Source: Diphasiastrum complanatum (Eukaryota > Streptophyta > Lycopodiopsida > Lycopodiales > Lycopodiaceae). From it: 64,000 nucleotides of DNA. The notes beneath the pieces are model-generated. The model saw nothing but the letters and a program-made list of their open reading frames with translations. It did not search any database and was not told the origin of the DNA. A program made the translations under genes and the position numbers. Location of the stretch: positions 34,077,232 to 34,141,231 of the forward strand of contig CM055109.1 of the NCBI GenBank assembly GCA_029204225.1. The letters run 5' to 3'. Of the stretch, positions 22,167 to 40,411 are shown piece by piece (within the stretch, counting starts at the first letter, position 1; every line of letters starts with the position of its first letter).

Positions 22167-22927
22167 TCAGATGTCCAAACTTTGGTGCCATAACTTACTC
22201 ACTAATCCAATATTCGCAATACTTACATGGTGATCCACCACCTGAGCCTTAAGTTTGTACAACCTTACTGCAAGAATGCCTTCCACCACTACTTCATTGT
22301 CTATCCTTTTGATGAGACACTGCTCTTCATCAAAGTGTACTATCATATGTTGCTTTGCAATGGCTGAAACTGAGAGTAAGTTCTTCTTGATTCCTGGTAC
22401 ATAAAGCACATCCTTTATGTCTCCAATCTTTCTTAAAGGTAGTTGAACATGTACTTTTCGAACTCCCTTTATATCATATGTGTAGTTATCTCCCAACTTC
22501 ACATTTGATCCATCATCGAGTTTTTGAAAACTAGATAGCCAGTCTCGCGTAGGTGTCATATGCTTTGATGCACTTGAATCAATATACCAACACTCCTTTT
22601 CCTTTGAGAAGTCACCACAAGATACTAATGCCAAAAACAACTCACAATCTTCAAGATCCAAAGCACTTAATTTTGTATTAAGCCCTTCTTTAGCAAAATT
22701 GCCATCTTGCTGCCTCTTGAACTTGTTGTGGCAACACTCCTTTGCGTAATGCCTTGACTTTTTGCAAATAAAGCAATTTTCTTTTCAAATTGCTTTCTTT
22801 CCATCTTCTGGTTGATTTGACTGCTTTTTGTCCTGATCCTTCGGCTTCTCTTTTGATTTTTATATAGTGGAATGAGCCTTACACTATCTAGTCTCGCGTA
22901 GGTGTCATATGCTTCGATGCACTTCAA
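22167..22927 (-). pseudogene. Copia gag zinc knuckle and protease
   Basis: 22661-22167 encodes the protease domain (ECWYIDSSASKHMTPTRDWL, VLYVPGIKKNLLSVSAIAK) up to the start of integrase (LWHQSL). The zinc-knuckle region, C-x2-C-x4-H-x4-C (CFICKKSRHYAKECC), is just upstream in a shifted frame. The protease active-site DSGAS is changed to DSSAS. Confidence 0.83.
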
Positions 22928-23239
22928 TCAATATACCAACACTCCTCTTCCTTTGAGAAGTCACCACAAGATACTAATGCGGAAAACAATTCACAATCTT
23001 TTAAATCCAAAGCACTTAATTTTGTATTAAGTCCTTTAACAAAATTACCATCTTGCTTCTTCTTGAACTACTTGTGCCAACATTCCTTTGCGTAATGCCT
23101 TGACTTTTTGCAAATGAAGCAATTTCCATTTCAAACTGCTTTCTTTCCATCTTCTAGTTGATTTGACTGCTTTTCTTCCTGATCCTTCTACTTCTTTTTT
23201 TTATTCTTATATAGTGGAATGAACCTTACAATTTTTTTT
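22542..23239. repeat. 349-bp tandem duplication inside copia gag/protease
   Basis: The block starting 'gtctcgcgtaggtgtcata' at 22542 repeats at 22891 and extends to about 23239. Both copies carry the same zinc-knuckle and protease-start coding region and end at 'tatatagtggaatga'. Identity is roughly 88 percent by eye with small indels, so the duplication is old. Confidence 0.9.
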
Positions 23240-24359
23240 GACATTTGTTCAAATGGTGTAAGGACTTTCTTGTTTACAATGAGCCACTTGTCATTTTATT
23301 GTTCTCTTTTTATCTACACTTCATCATGATTTAGGGCTATGCTTTATCATGATTCACAAAACAATCTATATGAATGAATTATGTGGAAAAATTCCTAGGT
23401 TTTTTTGGGGAAACACGTTGGCCCCATTCCACATTTCTCAATTGGAGAAATGTGGAAAAACACCTCCAAAAAATACATTTGAATTATGGGTCATTTATGT
23501 ATCATAAGCTCGGTCTTGGGCCCTTGTCCTAATCATTTGACATGATGCTCAAGGCACTTGGAGCCCTGTTTAGCATGGCTTGGCATTTTGTCACTATGTT
23601 AGTCATTTGATCTCAATTATTAGTCTAGCTAGATCCCTATTGAGTGGGCGGTGCCTTGACCCTAACTTTGGACCCTCTAGCAACTATTAATAGATAGGAT
23701 GCCACATTATAGGTATGTTGATTGATTGAGAGTAACTTAGACTATGGTCAATTGCATTTCTCATCACCATTGTCATACTATTATTTATTTGAATAATGTA
23801 TATGATGTTATTTCATTTCATTTGGGGTCCTTTCTTATATTGTTGCACTTCGTTTCAGTATTTAGGTTCTTTAGCCTTTAACTTGGCTTGATAGCAATTT
23901 TCTGGCACAAACGGGTTGTACTCGTTTTCATAGTGTTTAAATCCATGTTTATTTAGGACACTTGATTTTATTTAATCACTTTATAAGTTTTTGGGAGAAA
24001 GTCCTATTATTTTTTTTTCACTCTAGTGTTCTTCATAGTTGTTGGATCTTAATTACTTTGTCATCTTTGTTGCTGTCAAGTCCCAATCCTACTATTGTCA
24101 AGTTGTAGTCTTATTATTTAAAATAATAAAAAGAAGCTATTTTCCCCCTTTTCTTTAACTAATCTATTGTGTATTTTATTGTCGTTCACCAACCTCAACA
24201 TGAGTCAAATGTTTAGATCTTTGGATTCCTTTCTATTAGGCACCCAAAAATTATGATTTGTTTGCATTTATTAGTCAAAGGTTTGACGCTAGAATCCCCT
24301 CACGAGTTTTTGTCATTGTTGTCACTTTTGTACTGTGCCCAACACTTGTGGAGATTTTC
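23240..24359. other. Spacer with a hairpin at about 23401-23475
   Basis: No genes recognised. Near 23427-23457 there is a perfect 13-bp inverted repeat (ttccacatttctc / gagaaatgtggaa) with a 5-base loop, flanked by a second outer pair (ttttttgggg / ctccaaaaaa). Confidence 0.6.
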
Positions 24360-24419
24360 ACATCACCAATTTTTCTATAACAATGTGGTTCTGATGCCCT
24401 TTAAAATCTACATACCTTG

Positions 24420-24640
24420 ATTCCATAATTACCTGGGAACGTGTTCCCACCCCCTGGGAACGCGTTCCCCGTTCCCAGGTGGGAACGTTCCCGCAAATAA
24501 TGTCGGTTCCATTCTTATGCTTTGCCGATTTTTTTGAGCACTGTTTCAAACTTATATTTAATAACTTGGTGCTCCCACGTCTCCAAGTTCTCGAAAACGT
24601 TCTTGTTCCTAGGGGTGACGTTCCCATTTCATTCTTGTTC
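24420..24640. repeat. Cluster of gggaacg / cgttccc motifs
   Basis: Multiple direct and inverted copies of 'gggaacg' occur in 24430-24490, with another 'gacgttccc' near 24617. No long coding frame with known similarity. It could be a non-autonomous transposon terminus, but no target duplication is evident. Confidence 0.5.
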
Positions 24641-24896
24641 CTTGGTAACTATGCTTGATTCTCATAAGTAGAAGCTGAATTTATAAGGTGCCCACATACG
24701 AGAGCAAGGTAAAGTTAGGGCTTGTAAATTTTTTGTGAGGAGGGACTTCATTTGATTGGCTTTGCTGTTTAGTGTTAGCCTTAAAAAAAAAGAGTGCATT
24801 TGTCCCATAAGTAAATGGAGACTAAAACATCACCCACATATAAGCTTATCCTAGACATCATACCCTTGTCCCCTGGTACCAGCCGTTTTGGAGTCA

Positions 24897-24922
24897 AGTG
24901 GGGATGGGATCCCATCCCCACT
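24897..24922. repeat. Perfect 26-bp palindrome
   Basis: agtggggatggga / tcccatccccact reads the same on both strands with no spacer, centred on a GGATCC-like core. Confidence 0.95.
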
Positions 24923-26577
24923 GCCTTAATCCATCTTGTAAATACATTAGTTAAGTATTCTTTTAACTGTACAGCTACCATGAATACATACATCCCGACA
25001 ACTAGACCTCTTATTTAATGCTTACTCACTGTTTTGAGGTCCCTGCCTCATCCACCAATAATGGGGTTTCCTCGAGTTTTGGAATGCAATTTATTTTGAA
25101 GCCTAGCTTTGTCCTCCTCTCCTACAGGGTTTGAAGGAGTGAATAGTTCTTGGATGGCTTGGTTCTCATCTTTCAATTTCATTTTCTGCTAGTTGATTTC
25201 CTAATCACTTTTGTGAAAGTCCACAGATTGGAATCTGTTTGTGGTTCCATCCCTAAGTGTTGTTGAGGTAGCTCTTGCATTCTGTATATTGCACATGTAT
25301 GGATGTTCTGTTTGTTTGGAATGAAACATCTTCCTCTTTGGGAGCTGGACTATGGTTACTGTGAGATCGTAATCTATTAGAGGTGAATCAAGGAATGCAA
25401 AGAGGGGGAGTGACAATCATGGGCATGGAGTAGGTGTCTCAATGTGGAAGATGTACGAGGCTGGAAAAAGGGGACTGGGTAGCAATATCAACGAGATAGG
25501 AAGCAGGCGGTAGCAGTAGGATGGGATCAAGTAGAGGAGCTTGGAATGGTGATCAAGAATTTAGCAGACGAGCAGCAAAAGGGAGTTACAAAAGGGGTAG
25601 CTTATAGGAGACAAGGCGAATTAGAATTGGAATAAGTGAGGGCAGAGTGTCAATCAAGAAAAGACTTGAATGAGGAATGAAACAAAGTTTCGAAATTCTA
25701 ATTTTGAAAGTTCCGTAGTTTATATGTCGTGGTCTGAACTCTTGGGCATTTGGAACTAAATGTGAACCAAGGGTGTATGTGGTCAATATTTTGTGCAAAA
25801 ATATTGTCAGCTTGGTAATTGCAAGATTTACTCAAAACATACACGAACTTATATATGGTTCAGTGATGGTCTGAAAATTTGTAGGTTGATTCATTATAAT
25901 TCTCAATTTTCATATATTTTTTGGTTGTTCGAGTAGTATCCTGGACAAAAGGTAGAGATATTTTTCTGTTGCAGTGCTGGACATCCAGCTCATTCGAGAT
26001 CATTGTCTAAGTTGTGACCTGCTGGTTTTCACTAATTTCTATGTTGAGTGGTACACTTTTTCCACCTGTTGTCTTCTTTGAGCTTGCTATGAAATTCTGG
26101 ATTTTTTTTGCCTTATTCTCAATGTGGAACTAGGTACTTCAATTGATGGCTTTGCTCTTTAGTGCTGGACTTCATCATGGATGAGTCTCCCCTTTACTTT
26201 TTGAAAATTAACAGAAACTCAGCACTTTGATCTCTGCATAATATAAGAAAGCTATCATATTTTGGAAACCCTTCATACATGTGACTTGCACCTACACTTG
26301 GGCCCTAATGATGGGAGTGGGAATGTAAGTTGTAACTTATGCTCCATGCTATGCATGGACTTGATGGTCTAAGACTTGTTGGTGGACTCCGTGAAGATAA
26401 ACATTGCCATCATCTACGTTACATTTGGATACTATTTTGAATTCAATGTCGATATATGATGTCCTGCAATTTAAGCTCATAAAATGTTGGTATGCATTGA
26501 CTTTCTTATTCTCTATATCTTCATGTTAACTGTATAAATCTTGGACTGAGTCCGATTTAATTTTGGTTTTTCTGCAG
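24923..26577. other. Upstream of FtsH exon 2; no exon recognised
   Basis: The missing first coding exon of the FtsH gene may be here but I cannot identify it. A stretch near 26145-26210 (ctttgctctttagtgct ... acttcatcatgg) resembles 18990-19050 and more weakly 24750-24780. The last 20 bases are a pyrimidine-rich acceptor (ttttggtttttctgcag). Confidence 0.4.
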
Positions 26578-32611
<6,034 letters not shown>

Positions 32612-33713
32612 CAATTGCTGTCCTTGCAATCTGTTATCATACCCTAGGGATCTGGTTGATCTCTCTGTGTTGTGTAGAATATCCACTTTTTTACAAGGTT
32701 TTTTAAACATGAAAATGTGCTTCTATATGAAAAAGAAAAGCACATTTTTCCTGTTTCTGTTGGTTTTTTAGGATGGACTTAGATGCCCATTCGTATATTT
32801 GCAATTTTTAAAAAAAAATTGGTGATACACATGCAGTCTACTTGAGCGTTAGTGCATGGTAGTCTTGGCTGGCCTCATGTGCATTGTTCTGGCTTGCTTT
32901 GCAAGTTTTGATTAAAGAAATTTTGGATGTTATGCTTTTAGAGATTGCTACAACAAAAAACAATTTTAGAAGTCCTGCAGAGAAATAATCACTCAAAAAT
33001 TTTGTACAGTACTGAAAGAGGCGAAGTATTTGTTGAATTTTAATGCAAAAATGACTACTTAGGTCTAAGTTGACATGATGCAACTATTGATGAACTGCGA
33101 GCTTTTAGCATTATTGCTCCAGGAGGGTTGACTGATTTTTTATTACAAATTATGGCACTTAATTCGTCATTGTGGTATTATTGTTACAAGTAGGCCTATC
33201 TTTTTACTGTGACCAAATTTATTTCACTTTTTAGAAGAGTAGATGCACAAGACATTTAGATTTCATTAGGCTCAAAACGTTTAAAAGCCCCATGTGCGCA
33301 CCTTAAATTTTAGTTGGATGAATTTTTTGGTGAAATTTGAGAAGATGAACACGAGTTGTATGGAAATCTGCACAAAAGTGTGCATTTTGACTACTATTTT
33401 GAAAATTCATATCTCACTAACCCCCAAGAATTTTAGGAATTCTTTTCATATATACGTTTGTCATATATACTTAATTATGATTAAAATATATGATACATTG
33501 ATTTTAAGGTGATGATAACCACATTATAGTGTGTCCAACAAATATTAGTATTTTTAAGTGTGGGTGTGCAATAGCATGAATTTCATAACATTTGTAATAG
33601 TCATCCACATTCGAATATCCTACATAAATTTTAACGCTCCATTTTGCTGGGCCTTTTGAGCTAATTTGTTTATAGGACACATCGAGAGCCCCTTCCATGT
33701 GTGTGTGTGTGTG

Positions 33714-33755
<42 letters not shown>

Positions 33756-33959
33756 CATTTTTGTGTTTATGTCCCCCTTTTTTTTTTGTGCAAAACATTA
33801 AGTTACTAATAGATATCAACAAATGTAGAGAAGGGGAGTCCAAAGCAACCCAAAGTAGAATAGGTCATTTCTCTAGAAAAGAAATCTGTACAATGCATAA
33901 AAGCAAGACTATCAGCGCACCATGTAGAAAGGCAGTCCAGTAAGTGACAAGAGAGCAAA
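32612..33959. other. 3' flank of the FtsH gene and spacer
   Basis: The first few hundred bases should hold the FtsH 3' untranslated region. No other gene is supported. A compound microsatellite lies at 33698-33753. Confidence 0.5.
33698..33753. repeat. Compound (GT)n-(GA)n microsatellite
   Basis: About eight GT units followed by about eighteen GA units. Confidence 0.95.
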
Positions 33960-34920
33960 ATCAATCAACCAAGCAGCCATAGTAAGTGCATAGCAAATTG
34001 AAAACACATTATTAGTAGACGAAGGCAGTGACGAGGAACTCTGAAAAATCGTCTAGTTTTGTGCAGTCCGGAGCTTCCATAGCATAGAGAGTTTGCATAC
34101 ATGCCAAAAGGTGAGCAATGTTCTAGCCTTGTAGTGTGAATTGCCTAACAATATGGAACAAACAATGAGCTGAGGAGGGGCCACCCAATGGCTGAGAAAA
34201 TGCACGAAGTCCACCTAGAGGTGCATGCTATAGTGAAAGAACAAGTGCTCAATAGTCTCTTCGTGTAATTGGCAGATTGGGCAAAGCCGATCAGAGAGAA
34301 AAGGCCACTTGGCACGAAGGGGCAAATGATGCGACAAGCAAGATAGCACAATTTGCCAACTAGAATTGAGCGGATGGTAGTAAATCTACGCCAAACTGGA
34401 GGGTTAGACAGAGACCAATTGGAGTTGTAAAAGGCAGGAAAGAGAGAGGGGTTGGCTCTAAGGTGGGCAGCGGGGTAGTCGAGGATTGATGGATTGAGAG
34501 CAGACTCCTAGCTTGCAAGAGGAGAGGATTGATTGGAAGCAATGTGGAGGCCAAGGCTCGAGAAGGAGGCAAGTCCAAGAGGGGCACGTTCGTCAATGAA
34601 CAAGAGGGCTCGAAAAAGGAGCTGGCAGGGGGGGGGGACTTGAATGAGCTGCCAGAGGGTTAAAAAGCCTTGTTTGCTAGTGTCAGACAAAGCTTGGGGT
34701 GGGAAAGAAATCGGGAGCATGAATCCGTGGGGAAAAGAGAGGTCGTCCAAATGGGTTCATTGGTAGGAAGTGGGGCCCAGATGGCCAATGAAAGAGAGAG
34801 AAGAGATCCAACAAGGCGAAGGCCAAGCTGTAAAAATGAAGGGGCCTTTTGATCGAAAAGAGCTCCCGAAACTGAGAAGTTTATCCTTTCTAGTTTCATT
34901 TTTGTGCCCATGAACAAATG
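33960..34920 (-). pseudogene. LINE-type 3' end with reverse-transcriptase zinc-binding domain
   Basis: Minus-strand frames give a segment with CPICQLHEETIEHLFFHYS, which fits the C-x2-C ... H-x4-H zinc-binding domain at the end of plant LINE ORF2 proteins (zf-RVT). It is preceded by VWRRFTTIRSILVGKL and followed by TLLTFWHVCKLSMLWKLRTA, typical of the LINE C-terminus. Frames change at least twice and a stop lies in the zinc domain. The RT and endonuclease parts are not seen. Assignment rests on the zinc-motif pattern. Confidence 0.6.
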
Positions 34921-35302
34921 CTAAAATTGGATGTTCTTGTGAAAGTACTATACTTTAGGACCATAAATGGATCTTAGAAAGATCCACAAGAGTGATTGTA
35001 TGCTTGCTTTGCAATTTATCAAAACACTAGTCATCAAAATGTTGATCTGATTGGCAATTTGACAAACAACAAGCATTAACAATCAAAAGCATTGATCAAC
35101 ATTGAAATCCGGGCCCACACATGTGAACCACAGCCTGATGTACGGCCTGTAGACAGGGCTTGAAGTAGAAATCAATTTGTTTTCATTTGGATCACAAAAA
35201 CTCAATGTACATAGTGAACTAGCTCGAGATTGCCAATGAGCTCCGAAAATAATCTATCTTCTCACTATGGAGAGATGGAAACATAGCAAAAGTGACTTCC
35301 TT
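34921..35302. other. Spacer, nothing recognised
   Basis: No coding or structural feature seen between the LINE fragment and the right-hand copia LTR. Confidence 0.45.
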
Positions 35303-35655
35303 TGTAAAGTTAGGTAAATTTCCACCATGTAAATAAGGAAGTTAATTCGGCTCTCTTTCCCTAATTTGCAACCCTAGCCTCTCTTTTCCTAATTTGCTCC
35401 CTTTCCTAGATTCATGTCAAGTAGGTGGCTAGTTGGTCAATTTTGACCTTAAGTCTAGGATTTAGGTCCCATAAACTAGGAATCACTACCAAATTGACTT
35501 AACCTACTCTTCAGACTTGATCTAACCTACACTAGGACAGGTTTCCCACATGGATCCATGGCCTCACACATGCGGGACCCACTTATGTACATTTTACATG
35601 ATTTTCCATGGTTTTTGATCAAGCTAGATTTGCCAATTTTTGGCAATTCTTCACA
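35303..35655 (-). repeat. 3' LTR of the copia deletion derivative
   Basis: Minus strand runs TGTGAAGAATTGCC ... CTTTACA, about 353 bp, preceded by a purine tract. It matches 37586-37882 at roughly 90 percent by eye, with indels. Confidence 0.8.
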
Positions 35656-36412
35656 CTCCTCAAATTTAGCTTGATCTATTTACAACTCTCTTGCTAGATG
35701 AATGAATGCTTTTAGAAGGGTCTAAAAAATCCAACTACAAACAAGGAACTTTTGAGACTCCAATAGAGAATGACGTTCATGAAGGATCTTTCACCACCTC
35801 TTAAAGGATCCCTCACAAGATGTTCCACAAATGTGTCTATACACATGTAGCACACTTCAAACAATATATATCATGCCAAGCCATGGATTCCAAGGCATTT
35901 GTGCACTTGAAGATACATCAATTAAACTATTAAGTGCATACATAATGTTGCCAAAGACAACTTGCCTTGCTTAATCCATATGATTGAGTCTTGATGGCTC
36001 CATCTTGATACTCACGATTCTTCTTGGAGTCCTCAGGTCTTGAGCTTGCTCCTCCACTTGACTTGACTCCAAACATCAATGAATTGAATAAGGTGTTGAT
36101 CCAAAGGTGCTTCTTCAAGTTTCAAATCTTCCACTCTTGAAAGATCACATTTCCACCATTGACGACTTCTTTGGTGGAAAACATGTAGATTCTACAATCT
36201 CTACTTGAAAAGCAAAACATTACCATTATTCTTATCATTGAAGTAGGATAATCTTTGGTCCATACATTGGAATGATCATGCACAAAGCATGTGGACACAA
36301 AGATTTCCAAAACAAATATGTTTCAACTTTTATGACTCTATTCATAGTGAAATTGCACACAACAAATGTAGATTTGAAAGCATCTAATTTCATTGTCTTG
36401 TCATACAAAGTA

Positions 36413-37583
36413 CTAAACACGATAAGATAAGAAACAGGCCACTTTATGTCCACTAGTACTATCCAAAAAGTATTCAAAAATAGTAGACTCTCCAATGCTC
36501 TCCATCCTTGCAAGATGCACACTTGAATGGACAATTGCATCCAATTTGATGGCCTTTGTCATTGAGGACCTCCTTGGAACTCTCATGCTTTGAGGCTGAT
36601 CCTCAAGATCTTCCTCCTTTTGATGCTCCTCCTCAATGCTAGCAAGGTCACACTTTGCCAAGATCTCCACTTGACTGATCTCCTCCTTTGCCAAGCTCAC
36701 ATTCCCAAAAGCAATATTAGCTTCCAATTTATACAATCTTCCATGTTTAAATCCTGCAATGCAAACATCATTCTTCAAAATGGAACAAACTCCATGCTTA
36801 AAGTGGACATCCAAACCACTTTCCAAAAGTTGACCAACACTTAGCATATTCTTGGTAATTGATGGTACATAAAGGACATTTTCTATATCCATACTTATTG
36901 AGGATTCTAGATACAAAGAGATGGTACCAACACCATTTATCCTACAGTCTTCATCACTTGCAGTAAAGACAAACTTTTTAGCATCATTGAATGAGTGTAA
37001 GGTTGAGAAAAAGTCATTTCCACAAGTCATGTGGGAGCTAGCCCCACTATTAATCCACCAATTGTCTCTTGAATTGCTATTTCTTGTTGGTGAGGATGTA
37101 GATGCCATCAAGAATACATCTACTTCATCCTCCTCCTCCTCATGTGCAAGGTTTCCTTGTTTGTCCTCCTCTTGTGCTCTTTGCCTCTTGTGGCATTCGG
37201 ATGCATAATGCCCATTTTTGCTTTGACTTGTCTTTTTTGCCCTTTGAGCTTGATGCTTCATCCTCTTCTTTGGCCTCCTTTGGATGTTTCTTATTTCCAT
37301 TGGTCTTAGTTTTGCCCTTGAATGAGAAATTGGCTTTCTCATCTCCATCCTGCAAAGACAATGAACTCATTCTTGCCTTGGTGTAGAGCATCCTACACTC
37401 TCCAGCCAGTGATACAATGTGAAGTTTTTCTGTAGTTGGCAAAATGTCTTGGATGGAAAAACTTTGGACCAAATTTGTGAAATCATCTCCTAGACCATTA
37501 AGGATGATTTGGACAAGCTCTCCATCATGAATCTTCTCTCCAATGGAAGCCAACTCCCTATTTAGAGACTTGATTCTTAGCAC
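36413..37583 (-). pseudogene. Copia gag-protease with pol deleted
   Basis: Two overlapping frames: gag (LNRELASIGEKIHDGELVQI, 37583-37140) and zinc knuckle (GHYASECHKR), protease (NWWINSGASSHMT) and protease C-terminal part (NVLYVPSITKNMLSVGQLL), 37348-36413. After IAFGNVSLAKEE the sequence goes to an acidic linker (EEEHQKEEDLEDQPQS, VPRRSS) that normally follows integrase, so the integrase core is deleted. The protease reads N-SGA instead of D-SGA, removing the catalytic aspartate. Confidence 0.83.
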
Positions 37584-37585
37584 TT

Positions 37586-37882
37586 TGTAAAGCTAGGTGA
37601 ATTTCCAGCATGGAATAAGGAAGTTAACTTGGCTCTCTTGCTCTAATTTGCAGCCCTAGCCTCTTTCCTAGAGTCATGTCAAGTAGGTGGCTAGTTGGTC
37701 AATTTTGACCTTAAATCTAGGATTTAGGTCCTATAAACTAGGAATCACTACCAAATTGACTTATCCTACTCTAGACTTGATCTAACCTACACTAGGACAG
37801 GTTTCCCATGAGAATCCATGGCCTCACACATGTGGGACCCACTTATGTACATTTTACATGATTCTACATGGTTTTTTATCAA
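37586..37882 (-). repeat. 5' LTR of the copia deletion derivative (truncated)
   Basis: Matches 35303-35600 but breaks off at its upstream end in a poly-T stretch (37883 onward), so the first about 55 bp of the LTR are missing. Confidence 0.82.
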
Positions 37883-40366
37883 GTTTTTTTTTTAATGTTT
37901 CAGTCTTTATAAAATAATAAATAATGAAAACTAATGTTTGGAATGAGGCCTATTTAGGGGTTGAAATGCAAAGAATGAAAGGTCTTCAATATGTCGGGCA
38001 AAGTAGTAGGTGTTCACAAGTGCATCTTCGATGATGCATTTGGCCTTTCCTATTTGGCTTTTTGATGTCTCACAAAAAAAAGCCATCGGGCTCTCAATTG
38101 ATGCACATCGGGCTCTCATTTGGGCTTCGAAAGGCAAGCACCCACACTTTATTAGATGTGTTTGTTGCAGCAGTGCATCGAGCTGCGAACAAAGTGCACT
38201 TGAAGTGATTGAGAATGACAGTCACCTTCCTGAAAGTGGAAGGAAGATTGAGGAGCTCCCTCAACATCTAGCTACTATGATGCAAAAATGAGTGCAAAAG
38301 GATCCTAATCAATCATAAAGTGATGGAAAATGCACAAAGCCTCAAATTGAATGCATACTAGTACTTGAAATCAAGTCTCGTTCACAATTCTAGGTTATCT
38401 TGTCACATTGGCACATGAGATTTTGATCAAAACTCAGATTTGAAGGTGCAGCCATCTATCAAAACCTGTAAATAACCAATTAAAGTTCAAAACAATCCAT
38501 TACACATCAAAGATTGACAACACTATAAGCTACAACTCGCCACAAAAAACTCAAATTCTTGATTTCTAAATCAAATTTCATCAAAAATTACATAGATCTT
38601 TATACATAGCAACCTCGGATCTTGAGTTTAGGGTTTTTCCACTAATTTCAAACCTAAACCTAATATCGATACCCTAATATAGCCAATCAATCCTAACTTT
38701 GAACTTCACTTGGGATGTTTGCTTTTTTGTTTCAAAGATGTTCGATATCTTTTAAAAACAATTGTTATAATTGGATTGATGTATTTGATTGCCAGTCATG
38801 AAACAACTTGGGATCGCTTTATGAGACACTTCTAAGGTATAAGATGAAAAATAGAAAACCAAGATCATCATCATGGGGAAAAGGCATAAAACAACTAAAA
38901 GTTGCAGTTAAAAAAGTAGAAAATATTAAAATTTGAAAATTTAGCATTTTTTTAATGTTTTCTTAGGAAAGCATGACTTCAAACATGTGGGGATCTTAAC
39001 AAAATTCAGGTTGGAAATCTTGTTGCACTTTTAGCTTCTGAAAATAGTGGAAGACATTCATTTTGGATTGCAAAAGTGCTTGTATTTATTTATTCAAAAC
39101 AATAACCAAACAAGAATATTACAAATCCATTGGGTTTACACCACGTCAACATATGTTTCAAGGTACGAGTTAGAAATGTTACAGATAGATGCAAAGAGCA
39201 AGAGAAAATGAATTGTCGAAAAATCAAGCAAGGGTTGATGATTTAAATCTAGGAGGCTCGGATGTTTTAGCTTTTGATTTTGAATTTGCAATGATTAATT
39301 ATTTACTAAAGTCAACTATCTATTCGAAAAGTAGACAAACCATCTACTTAATCCAGAATTTTGACTAAAAAAGGCAAGCTTACAAAAGTTTCTCATCAAC
39401 ATTAGGAACTAATTCAAAAGAAATAATGCCAGCTGACTTTAATGAAAATTTTGAGTCTTCAATTTCATCCACTGAAGAAATAACAATGATAACATATCAA
39501 GATTTGAATAAGAGACATTAGTAAAAGTTCTCTGTAAATTTTCTTGTACAAAGAAAATCAAATGGATACATGTTTTGGGCCCCAATATATTTTTATGGAA
39601 TTTAGCTCCTCAATAATCATGTAGTCTTCAAATGTTATTTCATTTTTATTGGGATGGTTTTATAAATTTTGTAAAAAAATTATCTCAGAATGCATTGCCA
39701 AAATACATATTTCTGTACTCTTTTTTAATAATTTGGAAATTGACTAGTAAAAACATGAATTTAAGCTAAAAATCGATAGTTAACAAAAATAAAACCAGAA
39801 AATGCTACTCTTTTTAAATTCAAAATCCTAAAACAAATGCCATTGCATTTTCATCTCTAGTAAAAAGAACGTTTTATAGTGTTAATTTGTATTGATAATT
39901 GTTCTTTTAGATTGGTAATAATGTATTTACCATCACAAGTTAGGGAAAGCTGATCCTTGAAAGTTTTTTCCCTGTGCTAGACAATAAAAAGGTTTGCCTA
40001 TAGCTTCTGACAGTAGAAAGTTTGAGCAGATTAAAAGTGTTGCTAAAAGAATATAAATGTCAATACTTGCATGAAATATAATCATCAAAAGAAGATAAAA
40101 TTCCAAAACTTGCAGCTTCTTCAAATTAGCTTGGCCAAACAATCTTTTTTCACAACAGTTTGTTCCATCTCATATAACAGAATTGCCTTTCTTCACAGAT
40201 ATCAAAATAAAAAAGCTGTCCATTTTGATCATTCCAGACTACCACAATAGAGAAGATGACAACACATCACAGGTTTATTAAAACAGATTCTCCAATTGAG
40301 GAAAATTATGGGTATATACATTCAAGTGTACATATTTGAGACCAGAGAACTGTATGCTCATAGATG

Positions 40367-40411
<45 letters not shown>

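Larger units (their letters stand above)
19080..23239 (-). mobile_element. Decayed Ty1/copia element (3' LTR to gag; 5' LTR not seen)
   Basis: Minus-strand order: gag zinc knuckle (~22740-22790), protease (22661), integrase (22085-21234), RT (~20907-20230), RNase H (20229-19470), polypurine tract (aaggaggag) and 3' LTR. Frameshifts or stops separate most domains. The protease motif reads WYIDSSASKHMT instead of IDSGAS, so the active-site glycine is lost. Integrase keeps HKDLCGS, SDKGREY and the CKDHG region. RNase H keeps DADWDGD and SSTEAKY. No 5' LTR or primer site was found up to 24 kb. Confidence 0.87.
35303..37882 (-). mobile_element. Copia deletion derivative with both LTRs
   Basis: Two LTR copies (35303-35655 and 37586-37882) flank, on the minus strand, a gag piece, zinc knuckle, protease and an integrase-linker remnant. 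RT, RNase H and the integrase core are absent. Polypurine tract aaatttgaggag precedes the 3' LTR. The 5' LTR ends in CA at 37586 and is followed after two bases by mid-gag codons (VLRIKSLNREL), so leader, primer site and gag N-terminus are missing. It belongs to the same lineage as the element at 1347-5253 (similar gag, YASEC knuckle and WW-D/N-SGASSHMT protease). Confidence 0.85.

Noticed and set aside
26563-26577. ATG at 26563 as the FtsH start codon
   Set aside because: The bases up to 26577 are a strong pyrimidine-rich splice acceptor (ttttggtttttctgcag), so this ATG is intronic.
38010-38291. 93-codon plus-strand open frame with several cysteines
   Set aside because: No family recognised, no splice or promoter context. 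Too short to support a gene.
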